64,000 nucleotides of DNA from Competibacter sp963695105 (GTDB lineage Bacteria; Pseudomonadota; Gammaproteobacteria; Competibacterales; Competibacteraceae), in the NCBI GenBank assembly GCA_963695105.1, contig CAVOGC010000011.1:1-64000 (forward strand), in the 5' to 3' direction. A program made the position numbers and the translations under genes. Shown here piece after piece: positions 8,388-17,132 of the stretch. The number at the start of each line of letters is the position of its first letter. The stretch's first letter is position 1. The notes under the pieces were generated by a model that worked only from the letters and a program-made list of their open reading frames with translations, was not told the DNA's origin and ran no database searches.

Positions 8388-9035
8388 GTGAAAAATAACG
8401 ATGGCTTGCTTCTTGAGCGCGGATGCGGGGGGCACTGGGTCCGGCTGGGCTGGGCGCTGCTGGCGGCGCTGGTGCTGAGCGGCTGTCTGTTGCCGCAGGA
8501 CAAGTCCCCGCCGCGACAGGACTATTTGCTGGAAGCTACGGCCTTCGCGCCGCCGCCAGCCCGCCGCACCAGCGACAAGATCCTGCTGGTGACGGTGCCC
8601 AAGGCGGCGCCGGGCTTCGATTCCGACCGGATCGCCTACCGCCGGGAACCGCTAAAGATAGACTACTACAACGACAGCGGCTGGAGCGATACGCCGGCCA
8701 AGATGCTGTTGCCGATCCTGGTGCGGGCGTTCGAAGCCACCGGCGCGTTCAAGGCGGTGGTGTCGCCGCCGGCGCCGGGGCTGGCCGATCTGCGGGTGGA
8801 TGTGGATGTGATCCGCCTGCAACAGGAGTTCATGACCCAGCCCAGTAAAGTGCGGCTGAGTGCGCGCATCAAGGTGCTGGACATGAAAAGCGGGCATGTG
8901 CTGGGAACCCAGGTGTTCGAGGTGGTGGAACCGGCCCCCAGCGAGGATGCCTACGGCGCGGTTCGGGCGACGAACGCCGCCGTTGTGAAAGTGCTGGGAG
9001 AGATGGTTCCGTTTGCGCTGCAATACGTGAGGTGA
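8388..9035 (+). CDS. ABC-type transport auxiliary lipoprotein
   Basis: A 215-residue lipoprotein. The signal peptide ends in a lipobox (LVLSGC, C33). The mature part has the features of the ABC_trans_aux/PqiC-like family: a Tyr-Leu strand at the start (DYLLEA), an AYRREPLKIDYYNDSGWSDTP segment typical of the fold, and a closing helix. Such lipoproteins anchor MCE systems to the outer membrane. The start is GTG at 8388. It is the last gene of the cassette; a hairpin-rich repeat follows and may end transcription. Confidence 0.85.
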   Translation: MKNNDGLLLERGCGGHWVRLGWALLAALVLSGCLLPQDKSPPRQDYLLEATAFAPPPARRTSDKILLVTVPKAAPGFDSDRIAYRREPLKIDYYNDSGWSDTPAKMLLPILVRAFEATGAFKAVVSPPAPGLADLRVDVDVIRLQQEFMTQPSKVRLSARIKVLDMKSGHVLGTQVFEVVEPAPSEDAYGAVRATNAAVVKVLGEMVPFALQYVR

Positions 9036-9069
9036 CCGGCATATAGCGTTCCTACATCGGTTATGAACG

Positions 9070-9185
9070 TTCCCCTCCTTGGCTAAGGAGGGGTGGCGCG
9101 AAGCGCCGGGGTGGTTCGAAACGGCGATTCCACAACTTAGAGAGGAGCGCTATAGCGCCGTCCGCATGGTTTTTGAGGGGGGAGT
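9070..9185. repeat. Hairpin-rich intergenic repeat element
   Basis: Three consecutive perfect hairpins are seen: CCCCTCCTT with AAGGAGGGG (9072-9080/9085-9093), GGCGC with GCGCC (9095-9099/9103-9107), and the palindrome GCGCTATAGCGC (9147-9158). The 250 nt between the lipoprotein gene and the next ORF otherwise hold nothing recognisable. It looks like a dispersed palindromic repeat of the REP type, and it could act as a transcription terminator or mRNA stabiliser. Confidence 0.55.
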
Positions 9186-9286
9186 TGCGCGGCCGTTCGG
9201 CGGCCGTTCGTGATCCAGAACAGTGCTCAACCGTTTTGCCTCTTTCGTACAATCTCTCAATCCATCAACGTCCATCGGAGACGCCC

Positions 9287-9382
9287 ATGAAGCTTGGCGA
9301 CATGGTTAGTGAACAGACCTGCGATTTTCCACATCCATCGCTTAATGCGATGTGCAACCGACTGATGGAGCGTGCGCCATGA
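9287..9382 (+). CDS. Tiny ORF, unknown function
   Basis: A 31-codon ORF (MKLGDMVSEQTC at the start, RLMERAP at the end) preceded by a GGAG at a reasonable distance. Its stop codon overlaps the start of the next ORF (ATGA at 9379-9382), which suggests translational coupling. I do not recognise it. It may be a small leader ORF for the 78-residue protein. Confidence is low because of its size. Confidence 0.3.
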   Translation: MKLGDMVSEQTCDFPHPSLNAMCNRLMERAP

Positions 9383-9615
9383 TGTATTTCTCCGGCACCA
9401 TCGCCGACGTGATCGAAGACGGTGCTACCGCGACGCTGATTCTGGACACGGGCCGAATCAAGCATTATCTACACGCCGACTCACGCCTGCTGGCCGAGGC
9501 GTTGACCGCACTCTATGGGGATGACTGCATCGGCAAGCCCACCGCAGTCCAGTGCGAGGGTTCGACGCTCACCAGCATCGAGATTCCCGGCGCGGCGCCG
9601 AACTACGTCATTTAG
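9379..9615 (+). CDS. Small conserved-looking protein of unknown function
   Basis: A 78-residue protein with an unusual MMYFSGTIADVIEDG start. Regular beta-strand patterns (TATLILDTGRIKHYLH, SIEIPGAAPNYVI) suggest a small beta-rich domain. It is translationally coupled to the tiny ORF before it and lies only 20 nt upstream of the MmeI-like enzyme. Position suggests a control or accessory protein for that enzyme, but no helix-turn-helix or other functional motif can be seen. Function unknown. Confidence 0.5.
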   Translation: MMYFSGTIADVIEDGATATLILDTGRIKHYLHADSRLLAEALTALYGDDCIGKPTAVQCEGSTLTSIEIPGAAPNYVI

Positions 9616-9635
9616 CCGACTCAGGCGACGCGGAC

Positions 9636-12476
9636 GTGAGCGACCCTTCTCAAGCCGCTGCATTCATCGATCTTTGGCGCGATAGCACGCTCAAGGAACG
9701 CAGCGGTTCGCAGTCGCATTTCAATCAGCTTTGCAGGCTGCTGGATCTGCCCGAGCCGGCCATCGCCGATCCGCGCGGCGAGTGGTTCACCTTCGAGAAG
9801 GGCGCGAAGAAAACCGGCGGCGGCGACGGTTGGGCCGATGTGTGGAAAAAGGGCTGCTTTGCCTGGGAGTACAAGGGCAAGGGTAAGGATTTGGCAGCCG
9901 CGCTGCGCCAGTTGCGGCAATACGCGCTGGCGCTGGAAAACCCGCTGCTGCTGATCGTTTCGGACATCGAGACGATTGAGATTCACACCAATTTCCCCAA
10001 CACGGTCAACGTCACCCACCGGCTGAGCCTGGACGATCTGGCCGATCCCGGTCAGCTTCAAAAGCTGAAATGGGCGTTCACCGAGCCCGAGCGCTTGCAG
10101 CCGGCCCGGACCCGGCAGGCCGTCACCGAGGATGCGGCGACGCTGATGGGGAGCCTGGCGCAACGCGTGCGGCAACGGGGCCACGCTCCGCAGCCGGTGG
10201 CGCACTTCATGACGCGGCTGCTGTTCTGCCTGTTCGCCGAGGACATCGGGCTGCTGCCGGGCCAGTTGTTCGGGGAGTTGCTGGCGGAGGCGCGGCGGAC
10301 GCCGGCGGATTTTCCCGCCTTGGCCGGCGACCTGTTTCGCGCCATGCAGCGCGGCGGCCGCTTCGGTCTTCGGCGCATTGCCTGGTTCAACGGCGGGCTG
10401 TTCGATGATGCCACCTGCCTGCCGTTGGAGCGCGCGGATCTGGATCTCCTGCATTCGGCGGCGGCCCTGGACTGGTCGGCGATTGAACCGGCGATCTTCG
10501 GCACCCTGTTCGAGCGTGGTCTCGATCCGGACAAGCGCAGCCAGTTGGGGGCGCATTACACCGATGCCGCGTCGATCCGTCGCTTGATCGAGCCGGTGAT
10601 CCGCGATCCGTTGCGGGCGGAATGGGCGGCGGTGAAGGCGGAGATGGAGCGGTTGCTGGCGGCGAAGAAACCCAAGCGGGCACAGGCGCTCCAGGCGCTA
10701 CAGGGTTTTCTCGAACGTCTGCGCACCTTTCGGGTGCTGGACCCGGCCTGTGGTTCGGGTAATTTCCTGTATCTGGCGCTGCGGACGCTGAAGGACATCG
10801 AGCATCAGGTGATGCTGGAGGCGGAGATGTTGGGCCTGCAACGGGAGTTTCCGGCGGTCGGGCCGGAGGCGGTGCTCGGCATCGAGCTCAATCCCTACGC
10901 GGCGGAACTGGCGCGCTTGACGGTGTGGATCGGGGAGATTCAATGGATGCTGGGGCACGGCTACAGCCTCAACGATCAGCCGATTTTGAAGCCGCTGGAT
11001 ACCATCGAATGCCGGGATGCGCTGCTGGACGGGGACGGCGAAGCCGCTTGGCCCGCCGCTGACGCCATTGTGGGCAATCCGCCGTTTCTGGGCGGCTCCA
11101 AGCTGCTGCGAGCGTTGGGGGAGGGCGCTACCGCACGGTTGCGTCAGACCTATCAGGGACGAGTACCGGGCGGGGCGGATCTGGTGTGCTACTGGTTTGA
11201 AAAAGCGCGGGCGCGGATTGAGACGGGACAGACAGAACGGGCTGGCCTGGTCGCGACCAACAGCATTCGCGGCGGCGCCAACCGGAAGGTGCTGGAGCGC
11301 ATCCGGGAGACTACAACGATCTTTCACGCCTGGAGCGACGAGCCGTGGATCAACGAAGGCGCGGCGGTGCGGGTGTCGTTGGTGGGATTTGGGCGGGACG
11401 CGGGAGAAGAAGCCCGACTTGATGGCGAGCCGGTGGCGAAGATTCATGCCGACTTGACCGGACGTGTGCAGGCGGTTGAACGTGGCGGGGATTTAACCCA
11501 AGCCAAGCCTCTCGCGGAGAACGCCGGGGTATCGTTTCAAGGTTCGCAGAAAATCGGTGCGTTCGACATTCCCGGCGATCTGGCCAGGCAATGGTTACCG
11601 CTGCCAAACCCAAACGGACGCCCGAACAGCGATGTGCTCAAACCCAGTTGGAACGGGCTGGACGTGGCCCGTCGCCCCCGCGATGGTTGGATCATCGACT
11701 TCGGCGTGGATATGCCCGAAGCCGAAGCCGCGCTGTACGAACAACCCTTCGGGTATGTCGTCCAGCATGTCAAGCCGGAACGAGAGCAAAACCCGCGTCC
11801 GGTTCGCGCGAAATACTGGTGGCGGCATGGCGACCCTCAACCTGCAATGCGAGCCGCCCTGAAACCGCTGGCGTGCTATATCGCCACACCACATGTCGCC
11901 AAACATCGGCTTTTCATTTGGTTGCCGGTAACCGTGCTGCCCGACAAAATGCTGATCGTTATCGCTCGATCCGACGACACCACCTTTGGCATTCTTCATT
12001 CCCGTTTCCACGAGCTGTGGGCGCTGCGACTCGGTACCAGCTTGGAAGACCGCCCTCGCTACACCCCCACCACCTGCTTCGAGACCTTCCCCTTCCCGGC
12101 TGGCCTGACCCCGAACATCCCGGCCAGTGACTACGCCGACGATCCGCGCGCCCAAGCCATCGCCGCCGCCGCCCGCACCCTCAACGAACTGCGCGAGAAC
12201 TGGCTCAATCCCCCGCAATGGGTGGAATGGGTTCCCGAGGTCGTTCCCGGTTATCCCGACCGGCTGATTCCCAAGCCCGAACACGCCGCCGAACTCAAGA
12301 AGCGCACCCTCACCAACCTCTACAACCAGCGCCCGGCCTGGCTGATCAACGCCCATCGCACCCTGGATCAAGCCGTCGCCGCCGCCTACGGCTGGCCGGC
12401 GGACTTGAGCGACGAAGAAATCCTGCATCGTCTGCTGGCCCTGAATCGGGAGCGGACGACCGATCCCGCCCCATAA
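9636..12476 (+). CDS. MmeI-like fused restriction-modification enzyme (type IIL/IIG)
   Basis: A 946-residue protein. The N-terminus carries a D-X9-E-X-K nuclease motif (D68, E78, K80 in WADVWKKGCFAWEYK), with the spacing known for MmeI. Next comes a helical spacer, then an adenine-specific methyltransferase: motif I DPACGSGNF near 369 and catalytic NPPF near 481. The rest resembles the MmeI target-recognition and C-terminal helical regions. Such enzymes methylate one strand of a short asymmetric site and cut about 20 bases away. The GTG at 9636 is chosen because the upstream frame overlaps the 78-residue gene. The recognition site cannot be read from the sequence. Confidence 0.85.
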   Translation: MSDPSQAAAFIDLWRDSTLKERSGSQSHFNQLCRLLDLPEPAIADPRGEWFTFEKGAKKTGGGDGWADVWKKGCFAWEYKGKGKDLAAALRQLRQYALALENPLLLIVSDIETIEIHTNFPNTVNVTHRLSLDDLADPGQLQKLKWAFTEPERLQPARTRQAVTEDAATLMGSLAQRVRQRGHAPQPVAHFMTRLLFCLFAEDIGLLPGQLFGELLAEARRTPADFPALAGDLFRAMQRGGRFGLRRIAWFNGGLFDDATCLPLERADLDLLHSAAALDWSAIEPAIFGTLFERGLDPDKRSQLGAHYTDAASIRRLIEPVIRDPLRAEWAAVKAEMERLLAAKKPKRAQALQALQGFLERLRTFRVLDPACGSGNFLYLALRTLKDIEHQVMLEAEMLGLQREFPAVGPEAVLGIELNPYAAELARLTVWIGEIQWMLGHGYSLNDQPILKPLDTIECRDALLDGDGEAAWPAADAIVGNPPFLGGSKLLRALGEGATARLRQTYQGRVPGGADLVCYWFEKARARIETGQTERAGLVATNSIRGGANRKVLERIRETTTIFHAWSDEPWINEGAAVRVSLVGFGRDAGEEARLDGEPVAKIHADLTGRVQAVERGGDLTQAKPLAENAGVSFQGSQKIGAFDIPGDLARQWLPLPNPNGRPNSDVLKPSWNGLDVARRPRDGWIIDFGVDMPEAEAALYEQPFGYVVQHVKPEREQNPRPVRAKYWWRHGDPQPAMRAALKPLACYIATPHVAKHRLFIWLPVTVLPDKMLIVIARSDDTTFGILHSRFHELWALRLGTSLEDRPRYTPTTCFETFPFPAGLTPNIPASDYADDPRAQAIAAAARTLNELRENWLNPPQWVEWVPEVVPGYPDRLIPKPEHAAELKKRTLTNLYNQRPAWLINAHRTLDQAVAAAYGWPADLSDEEILHRLLALNRERTTDPAP

Positions 12477-12507
12477 AAAAACCCTTTCCCCCTTGCGAGA
12501 GAAAGGG
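12475..12507 (-). terminator. Rho-independent terminator of the cre operon
   Basis: On the minus strand the stem CCCTTTC/GAAAGGG (12501-12507 with 12482-12488, 12-nt loop) is followed by seven T residues. It lies 12 nt beyond the creD stop. The restriction-modification gene converges from the other side and ends inside the A-run, so the same hairpin may weakly serve both directions. Confidence 0.7.
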
Positions 12508-12518
12508 CGTCGCGTATC

Positions 12519-13880
12519 TCACGCGCCGTTCGATCCCTTGCCGCGCCGCGCGCCCAGCGCATCCCCCAACTGATACCAATCCACCTTGCGGGTCAGCGCC
12601 ATCACCAGCGCCAGAGCGCCAAACAGCGTCACCGAACCGGCCAACAGGGCGAGATCCTCCAGGCTGATCAACACATACAGAATCCCGAACACCGCACCGA
12701 TCAGCGCCCCGAAACCCAAACCCCAGCCCAGGCTACCCAGCACAAAGCTCAGATAATAGGCCAGCAGCGCCACGCAACCGGCGGTGGCGATCGCGTAGGC
12801 GATCCCGAAGCCCACATGCTCGGACATCGACAGCAACAGCAGATAGAACAGCACCAGCGCCGCGCCGGCCAAACCGTACTGAAGGGGATGGATCGCCAGC
12901 CGCTTGAGCACCTCGAACAGAAAGAAGGCGGCGAAGGTCAGGCCGATAAACAGCAGCCCATATTTGGTCGCCCGGTCGGTCTGCGTGTAACTATCGGCCG
13001 GATCGACGAAGCGCACCCCGATCAAGGTATCGAGCGGGCGATTGTTGCGCAGGTGCTCGAACAACTGATGGAGCATGTTGGTGGCCAGCCGAGTCGTGGA
13101 CCAGGCGGCGGAAAAACCGGCATCGCTCACCTGACGCGACTCCGGCAGAAACTGGCCATAAAAACTGGGGTGCGGCCAGTTGCCGCGCACGCCGATGCGG
13201 GTGGTGTCGCCCACCGGCGCGACATCGAAGGACTGAGTGCCGCGCAGATCGAGCATCAGTTCGAACTCGACCGACCAGGGTTCTTGCAGGTTAAGACCGC
13301 CAATAGGAGCCTGGATGCCGTTGGGCATCTTTTCCTCGGCGGTGCCCGGCAGAAAATCGAGAGGCTGTCCGGCCCAAACCAGCGCCGGCGCTCGCAGAAT
13401 GCCACGCGGATCGCTGATCCCAACGATCAGACGAGGATCGCCGAAGACCACTTGTTCGTTCGGACCCGGCTTAAGAAAACCGCCGGTGGTGGCGAAACGG
13501 CCCTTGATCGCGATGCTGGCGCCGAACACCACGGCGTGGTAAAGGCTGCGCCGAATTTGTTCGGTGCTCAGACTGGCTTGCATGTCCAGCTCGACCGGCA
13601 GCAGATAGAGACGGTCCGAAAAGCGTTTTTCGACCTCGATCATTTTGCCTTCATCCTTCTCGCTGGGCTTCTGCGTCTTGACGATGCGGGTGTAGGGAAT
13701 AACCAACAGCGGCCCGACCAAGGTTTGGCTGCGGGCGGTGGCGGCGGCGATGCCGGCGACGACCTGATCGCGGCGCTGCGTCCGCTCCCTCACCAGATAA
13801 TCGATTTGCGACAAGCCGGTGGCCAGCGCCACCGTAACCAGAAACACTAGAACCACCTTGACGAACAGCGGATTTCTCAT
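12519..13880 (-). CDS. creD: Inner-membrane protein CreD
   Basis: CreD is an inner-membrane protein of the CreBC regulon, linked in other bacteria to envelope integrity and beta-lactam response. It has 453 residues: one N-terminal membrane segment, a large periplasmic part (for example WAGQPLDFLPGT), then a block of membrane helices in the last 160 residues (LLFIGLTFAAFFLFEVLK onward). The family-typical FLFEVL and HPLQYGLAGAALVLFYLLLLS segments are present. It is the last gene of the unit, 123 nt after creC, and is followed by a terminator. Confidence 0.92.
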   Translation of the reverse strand: MRNPLFVKVVLVFLVTVALATGLSQIDYLVRERTQRRDQVVAGIAAATARSQTLVGPLLVIPYTRIVKTQKPSEKDEGKMIEVEKRFSDRLYLLPVELDMQASLSTEQIRRSLYHAVVFGASIAIKGRFATTGGFLKPGPNEQVVFGDPRLIVGISDPRGILRAPALVWAGQPLDFLPGTAEEKMPNGIQAPIGGLNLQEPWSVEFELMLDLRGTQSFDVAPVGDTTRIGVRGNWPHPSFYGQFLPESRQVSDAGFSAAWSTTRLATNMLHQLFEHLRNNRPLDTLIGVRFVDPADSYTQTDRATKYGLLFIGLTFAAFFLFEVLKRLAIHPLQYGLAGAALVLFYLLLLSMSEHVGFGIAYAIATAGCVALLAYYLSFVLGSLGWGLGFGALIGAVFGILYVLISLEDLALLAGSVTLFGALALVMALTRKVDWYQLGDALGARRGKGSNGA

Positions 13881-14003
13881 CGGGGCTTCCTCGGTTGAAC
13901 GAACGAGGCCAGCCTAACCAAGCGAATTGAGGTCCTGATGTGCGGGAGGTGCGGGAAATGTGGGGATTGGGTGAAGTGCTCAAACGCGGGGATCGAGAGC
14001 GAA

Positions 14004-15446
14004 TCAGGCCGCTGGCAGTGTAAGCCGGGCGGCAACTCCAGAAACCGTTCCAGCGGCGTCCAGCACATTATCCACCGTGACCGTCCCACCATGCAGTTGC
14101 GCGACTTCCCAGACGAAAGCCAACCCCAGCCCGGTGCTTTTGCGGCCGGTATCCGGACGGGGCAGCGAATAGAAGCGCTCGAACAGCCGCTCGCGGGCAT
14201 AGTCGGGAATGGCGCTGCCGCTGTTGGTCACGGTCAACCGCCAGGCATCGCCGACCGGAACGGCCTCGATCACCACGGTTCCGTGCGCTGGGGTGAAATC
14301 CAGCGCGTTGTCGAGCAGGTTGCCGATGGCCTGAACCAGCAGGAACGGCTCGCCCAGAAAGGCCGCGCCCTCGGCAACCCGGTTGTCGATCCGCAGGTCC
14401 TTGCGGGCGACGGCGGGCGCACGGGCGGCCAGCCATTCCGCCACGGTCTGACGCAAAGCAACCGGCCGCCGCTCCTGCGGTTCGCGCCGCTGCTCGACGG
14501 TGGCCAGCGCCAGCAGGCGTTCGATCAACTGCTGGAGCCGTTCGGCCTCCCCGGCGACCAGACCGGCGAAGCGCTCGCGCTGCGGCCCTGGCAGTTCGCC
14601 CTGCAACAGTTCGGCGGCCCCGGCAATGGCCGCCAGCGGGCTTTTCATCTCGTGGGTCAGGGTGTGGACGTAGCGCTCCACATAATCCCGGCCGTCCAGC
14701 TTGCTCCGCATGGTTTCCAGCGCGTCCGCCAGCGCCCGCAGTTCCGGCCCGCCGCCTTTCGGGGCGCGCATCCGCCGGCCGTCGGCGGCGGCGCGGGCGT
14801 AACCGGCCAGCCGGCCGATGGAACGGGCCAACGACCAGGAAAACGCCAGCCCCACGCTCAGCGACACCGCCACCAGCACGGCGGCGGCGCGATATAGCTT
14901 GGCCTCGGCCCGGTCCACGTAGGGCTGGACGCTGGCGCCGGGCTTGGCCACGGTCAGCACGCCGACGATGCGCGCCCCGTCCCGAACCGGCGCCGCCACG
15001 TACATCACCGAGGTCCGATCATCGTTCGGGTTGTCGCGGGTGGTGCGGGCGCCGTACTGACCGCGCAGGGTCAGGTAGACATCGTTCCAGCCGGAATAGT
15101 CCTGACCGACATCGCGCCCGCTGGAGTCGAACAGCACCACGCCCCGCTGGTCGGTGATGTAGATGCGGTGGTCGAAAGCCCGTTTGGCGATATCCCAAAT
15201 CCAGGCGTTGGGCGCGCGACTGGCGTATTCCGCCAGCCGCTCCTGGAAGCGGCCATCGGCAATGCTCCCGTCGAGCAAGTCGTCGCGCACCAGCACCGCC
15301 AGCAGGTTGGCGGTGTCGATCAGCGTGTCCTCGGTCGCTTGGCGAAAGGCCGGTTTGAGTTCCTTGCCGAAGATGTTCAGGGAGAAATAGACGCCCAGAC
15401 CGACGATCAGGAAGTAGCCGAGAAACAGCTTGAGACCCAGACGCAT
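14004..15446 (-). CDS. creC: Sensor histidine kinase CreC
   Basis: A 480-residue membrane histidine kinase. It has a membrane helix at residues 3-24, a periplasmic sensor part, a second helix near 188-205, a HAMP-like region, the phosphoacceptor H265 in THEMKSP, and an ATPase domain with the N box (AIGNLLDNALDF) and G box (STGLGLAFV). CreC phosphorylates CreB; in E. coli the trigger is a growth or metabolic signal. It starts 12 nt after creB. Confidence 0.92.
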   Translation of the reverse strand: MRLGLKLFLGYFLIVGLGVYFSLNIFGKELKPAFRQATEDTLIDTANLLAVLVRDDLLDGSIADGRFQERLAEYASRAPNAWIWDIAKRAFDHRIYITDQRGVVLFDSSGRDVGQDYSGWNDVYLTLRGQYGARTTRDNPNDDRTSVMYVAAPVRDGARIVGVLTVAKPGASVQPYVDRAEAKLYRAAAVLVAVSLSVGLAFSWSLARSIGRLAGYARAAADGRRMRAPKGGGPELRALADALETMRSKLDGRDYVERYVHTLTHEMKSPLAAIAGAAELLQGELPGPQRERFAGLVAGEAERLQQLIERLLALATVEQRREPQERRPVALRQTVAEWLAARAPAVARKDLRIDNRVAEGAAFLGEPFLLVQAIGNLLDNALDFTPAHGTVVIEAVPVGDAWRLTVTNSGSAIPDYARERLFERFYSLPRPDTGRKSTGLGLAFVWEVAQLHGGTVTVDNVLDAAGTVSGVAARLTLPAA

Positions 15447-15458
15447 GGCGGCGCGGTT

Positions 15459-16169
15459 TCAGGATCGGTCCACGACTCGGATCGAATAACCCAAACCGCG
15501 GTGGGTGCGGATCGGATCGAATTGCGGTTCGATCTCGCGCAGCTTGGCTCGTAGCGTCTTGATGTGAGTATCCACGCTGCGCTCGAAGCTGGCGGCGGGA
15601 TCGGGCCAAACCCGATCCATCAGTTGGGCGCGGGAAAACACCCGTTCCGGCTGGGCCAGCAAAGTCTTGAGGATGAGGTATTCATAGCGGGTCAGGTCCA
15701 GGGGACGGTTCTGAAACCGAATGGCGGCGCGAACCTCGTCGATTTCGAACCCGCCGGCCCCGGTGGTTTCGCCGGCGGCCGGTTCCGCCGCGATGGCGTG
15801 GGTTCGGGCGCTGCGCTTGAGGATGGCCTTGACCCGGGCGGCCAGCTCGCGCGGGCTGAACGGCTTGCTGACGTAATCGTCCGCGCCCAGTTCCAGCCCA
15901 AGCACCCGGTCCAGTTCGGCGTTGCGGGCGGAGAGGATCAGCACCGGGATGTCCGAGTCGCGTCTTATCGACTTGAGCAGCTCCAGCCCCGAGCCATCGG
16001 GCAAACCGATATCGAGGATGACCAGATCGTGGGAATCGGCGCTCAGTTCGGTTTCGGCGTCGCGGGCCAGAGTACGCCAAGCGACCTGGAACCCTTCGCT
16101 GGCCAGGGCGAATTCGACGATTTCGGCGATGGTGGGTTCGTCCTCGACCAGCAGGATGCGGGCGGCCAT
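15459..16169 (-). CDS. creB: Response regulator CreB (OmpR family)
   Basis: A 236-residue response regulator. The receiver domain has the acidic pair DE at 10-11, phosphoacceptor D53 in VILDIGLPDG, and the switch lysine in DYVSKPFS. It is followed by an OmpR-type winged-helix DNA-binding domain ending in RTHRGLGYSIR. The ATG at 16169 gives a normal receiver start (MAARILLVEDE); a longer start at 16205 would overlap the metallopeptidase gene. CreB probably controls creD and other loci, but no CreB site was identified. Confidence 0.92.
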   Translation of the reverse strand: MAARILLVEDEPTIAEIVEFALASEGFQVAWRTLARDAETELSADSHDLVILDIGLPDGSGLELLKSIRRDSDIPVLILSARNAELDRVLGLELGADDYVSKPFSPRELAARVKAILKRSARTHAIAAEPAAGETTGAGGFEIDEVRAAIRFQNRPLDLTRYEYLILKTLLAQPERVFSRAQLMDRVWPDPAASFERSVDTHIKTLRAKLREIEPQFDPIRTHRGLGYSIRVVDRS

Positions 16170-16185
16170 GACCGGCGAAACCCGC

Positions 16186-17064
16186 TCAGGGACGCCGCGC
16201 GACAAAGGTGTTGCATTCCTTGACGTCGCCGGTTTTCAGTCCCCGGCTGAACCACTGCATTCGCTGCTCGGAAGTGCCGTGGGTGAAGGAATCCGGCGTG
16301 ACGTAGCCACGGGCCTGCCGCTGGAGGCGGTCGTCGCCGATGGCCGAGGCCGCCTTCAGCGCCGCTTCGATATCGCCCGGTTCCAACACGCCTCGCTGCC
16401 GCGCATGGTGGCCCCACACGCCCGCCAGGCAATCCGCCTGCAATTCCACCAGCACCGACAGGGCGTTGGCCTGCGCCTCGGGCAGTTGCCGCTGTTGCGC
16501 CTGTACCTTTGCGGAAGTACCGGTCAGATTCTGTACATGGTGCCCGATCTCGTGGGCGATCACGTAGGCGCGGGCGAAGTCGCCGGGCGCGCCAAAGCGC
16601 TGGGACAACTCCTGGAAGAAAGACAGATCGAGATAAACCTGACGGTCGCCCGGACAGTAAAAGGGACCCACGGCGGCGCTGGCGAAACCGCAGGCGGATT
16701 GCGCGGCGTCGCGGAACAGGACCAGCTTCGGCCGCGCGTATTGGCCGCCCTGCGCCTGGAACAACTGGCTCCAGGTATCCTCCGTGTCGCCCAGAACGGC
16801 GCTGACGAAATCCGCGTTCGGGTCGTTGGCGGGCGACGCCTTGCGCTGCTGGGTCTGCTGGGGCGCCGTCACCGTCGATCCACCACCCAGCAGGCTGAGC
16901 ACTTCCATGGGATTGACCCCGAATATCAGGCTCGCCACCAGCACCAGCACCAACCCGACTCCACCCAGCTTGATGCCGCCGCCGCCACCGCCACGCCGGG
17001 CGGACGGCGACTCGTCCCGCCGGTCTTCCACGTTACTGCTGCGCCTCAGATCGCGCCAACGCAT
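16186..17064 (-). CDS. YpfJ-type neutral zinc metallopeptidase
   Basis: A 292-residue protein with a Gly-rich cytoplasmic start, one membrane helix (about 32-50), and a periplasmic metallopeptidase domain with zinc motif HEIGHH near residue 171. Other family marks are the GPFYCPGDRQVYLDL segment and the C-terminal SFTHGTSEQRMQWFSRG. Substrate unknown. It lies 16 nt upstream of creB on the same strand and is probably the first gene of the cre operon, an arrangement I do not recall from E. coli. Confidence 0.88.
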   Translation of the reverse strand: MRWRDLRRSSNVEDRRDESPSARRGGGGGGIKLGGVGLVLVLVASLIFGVNPMEVLSLLGGGSTVTAPQQTQQRKASPANDPNADFVSAVLGDTEDTWSQLFQAQGGQYARPKLVLFRDAAQSACGFASAAVGPFYCPGDRQVYLDLSFFQELSQRFGAPGDFARAYVIAHEIGHHVQNLTGTSAKVQAQQRQLPEAQANALSVLVELQADCLAGVWGHHARQRGVLEPGDIEAALKAASAIGDDRLQRQARGYVTPDSFTHGTSEQRMQWFSRGLKTGDVKECNTFVARRP

Positions 17065-17132
17065 GGGGAGCCCTCCTCCGATTGATGGAAAAGAGTGTAG
17101 CCGAAAACGACTCCCAGCCCGGCCGTGAACGC

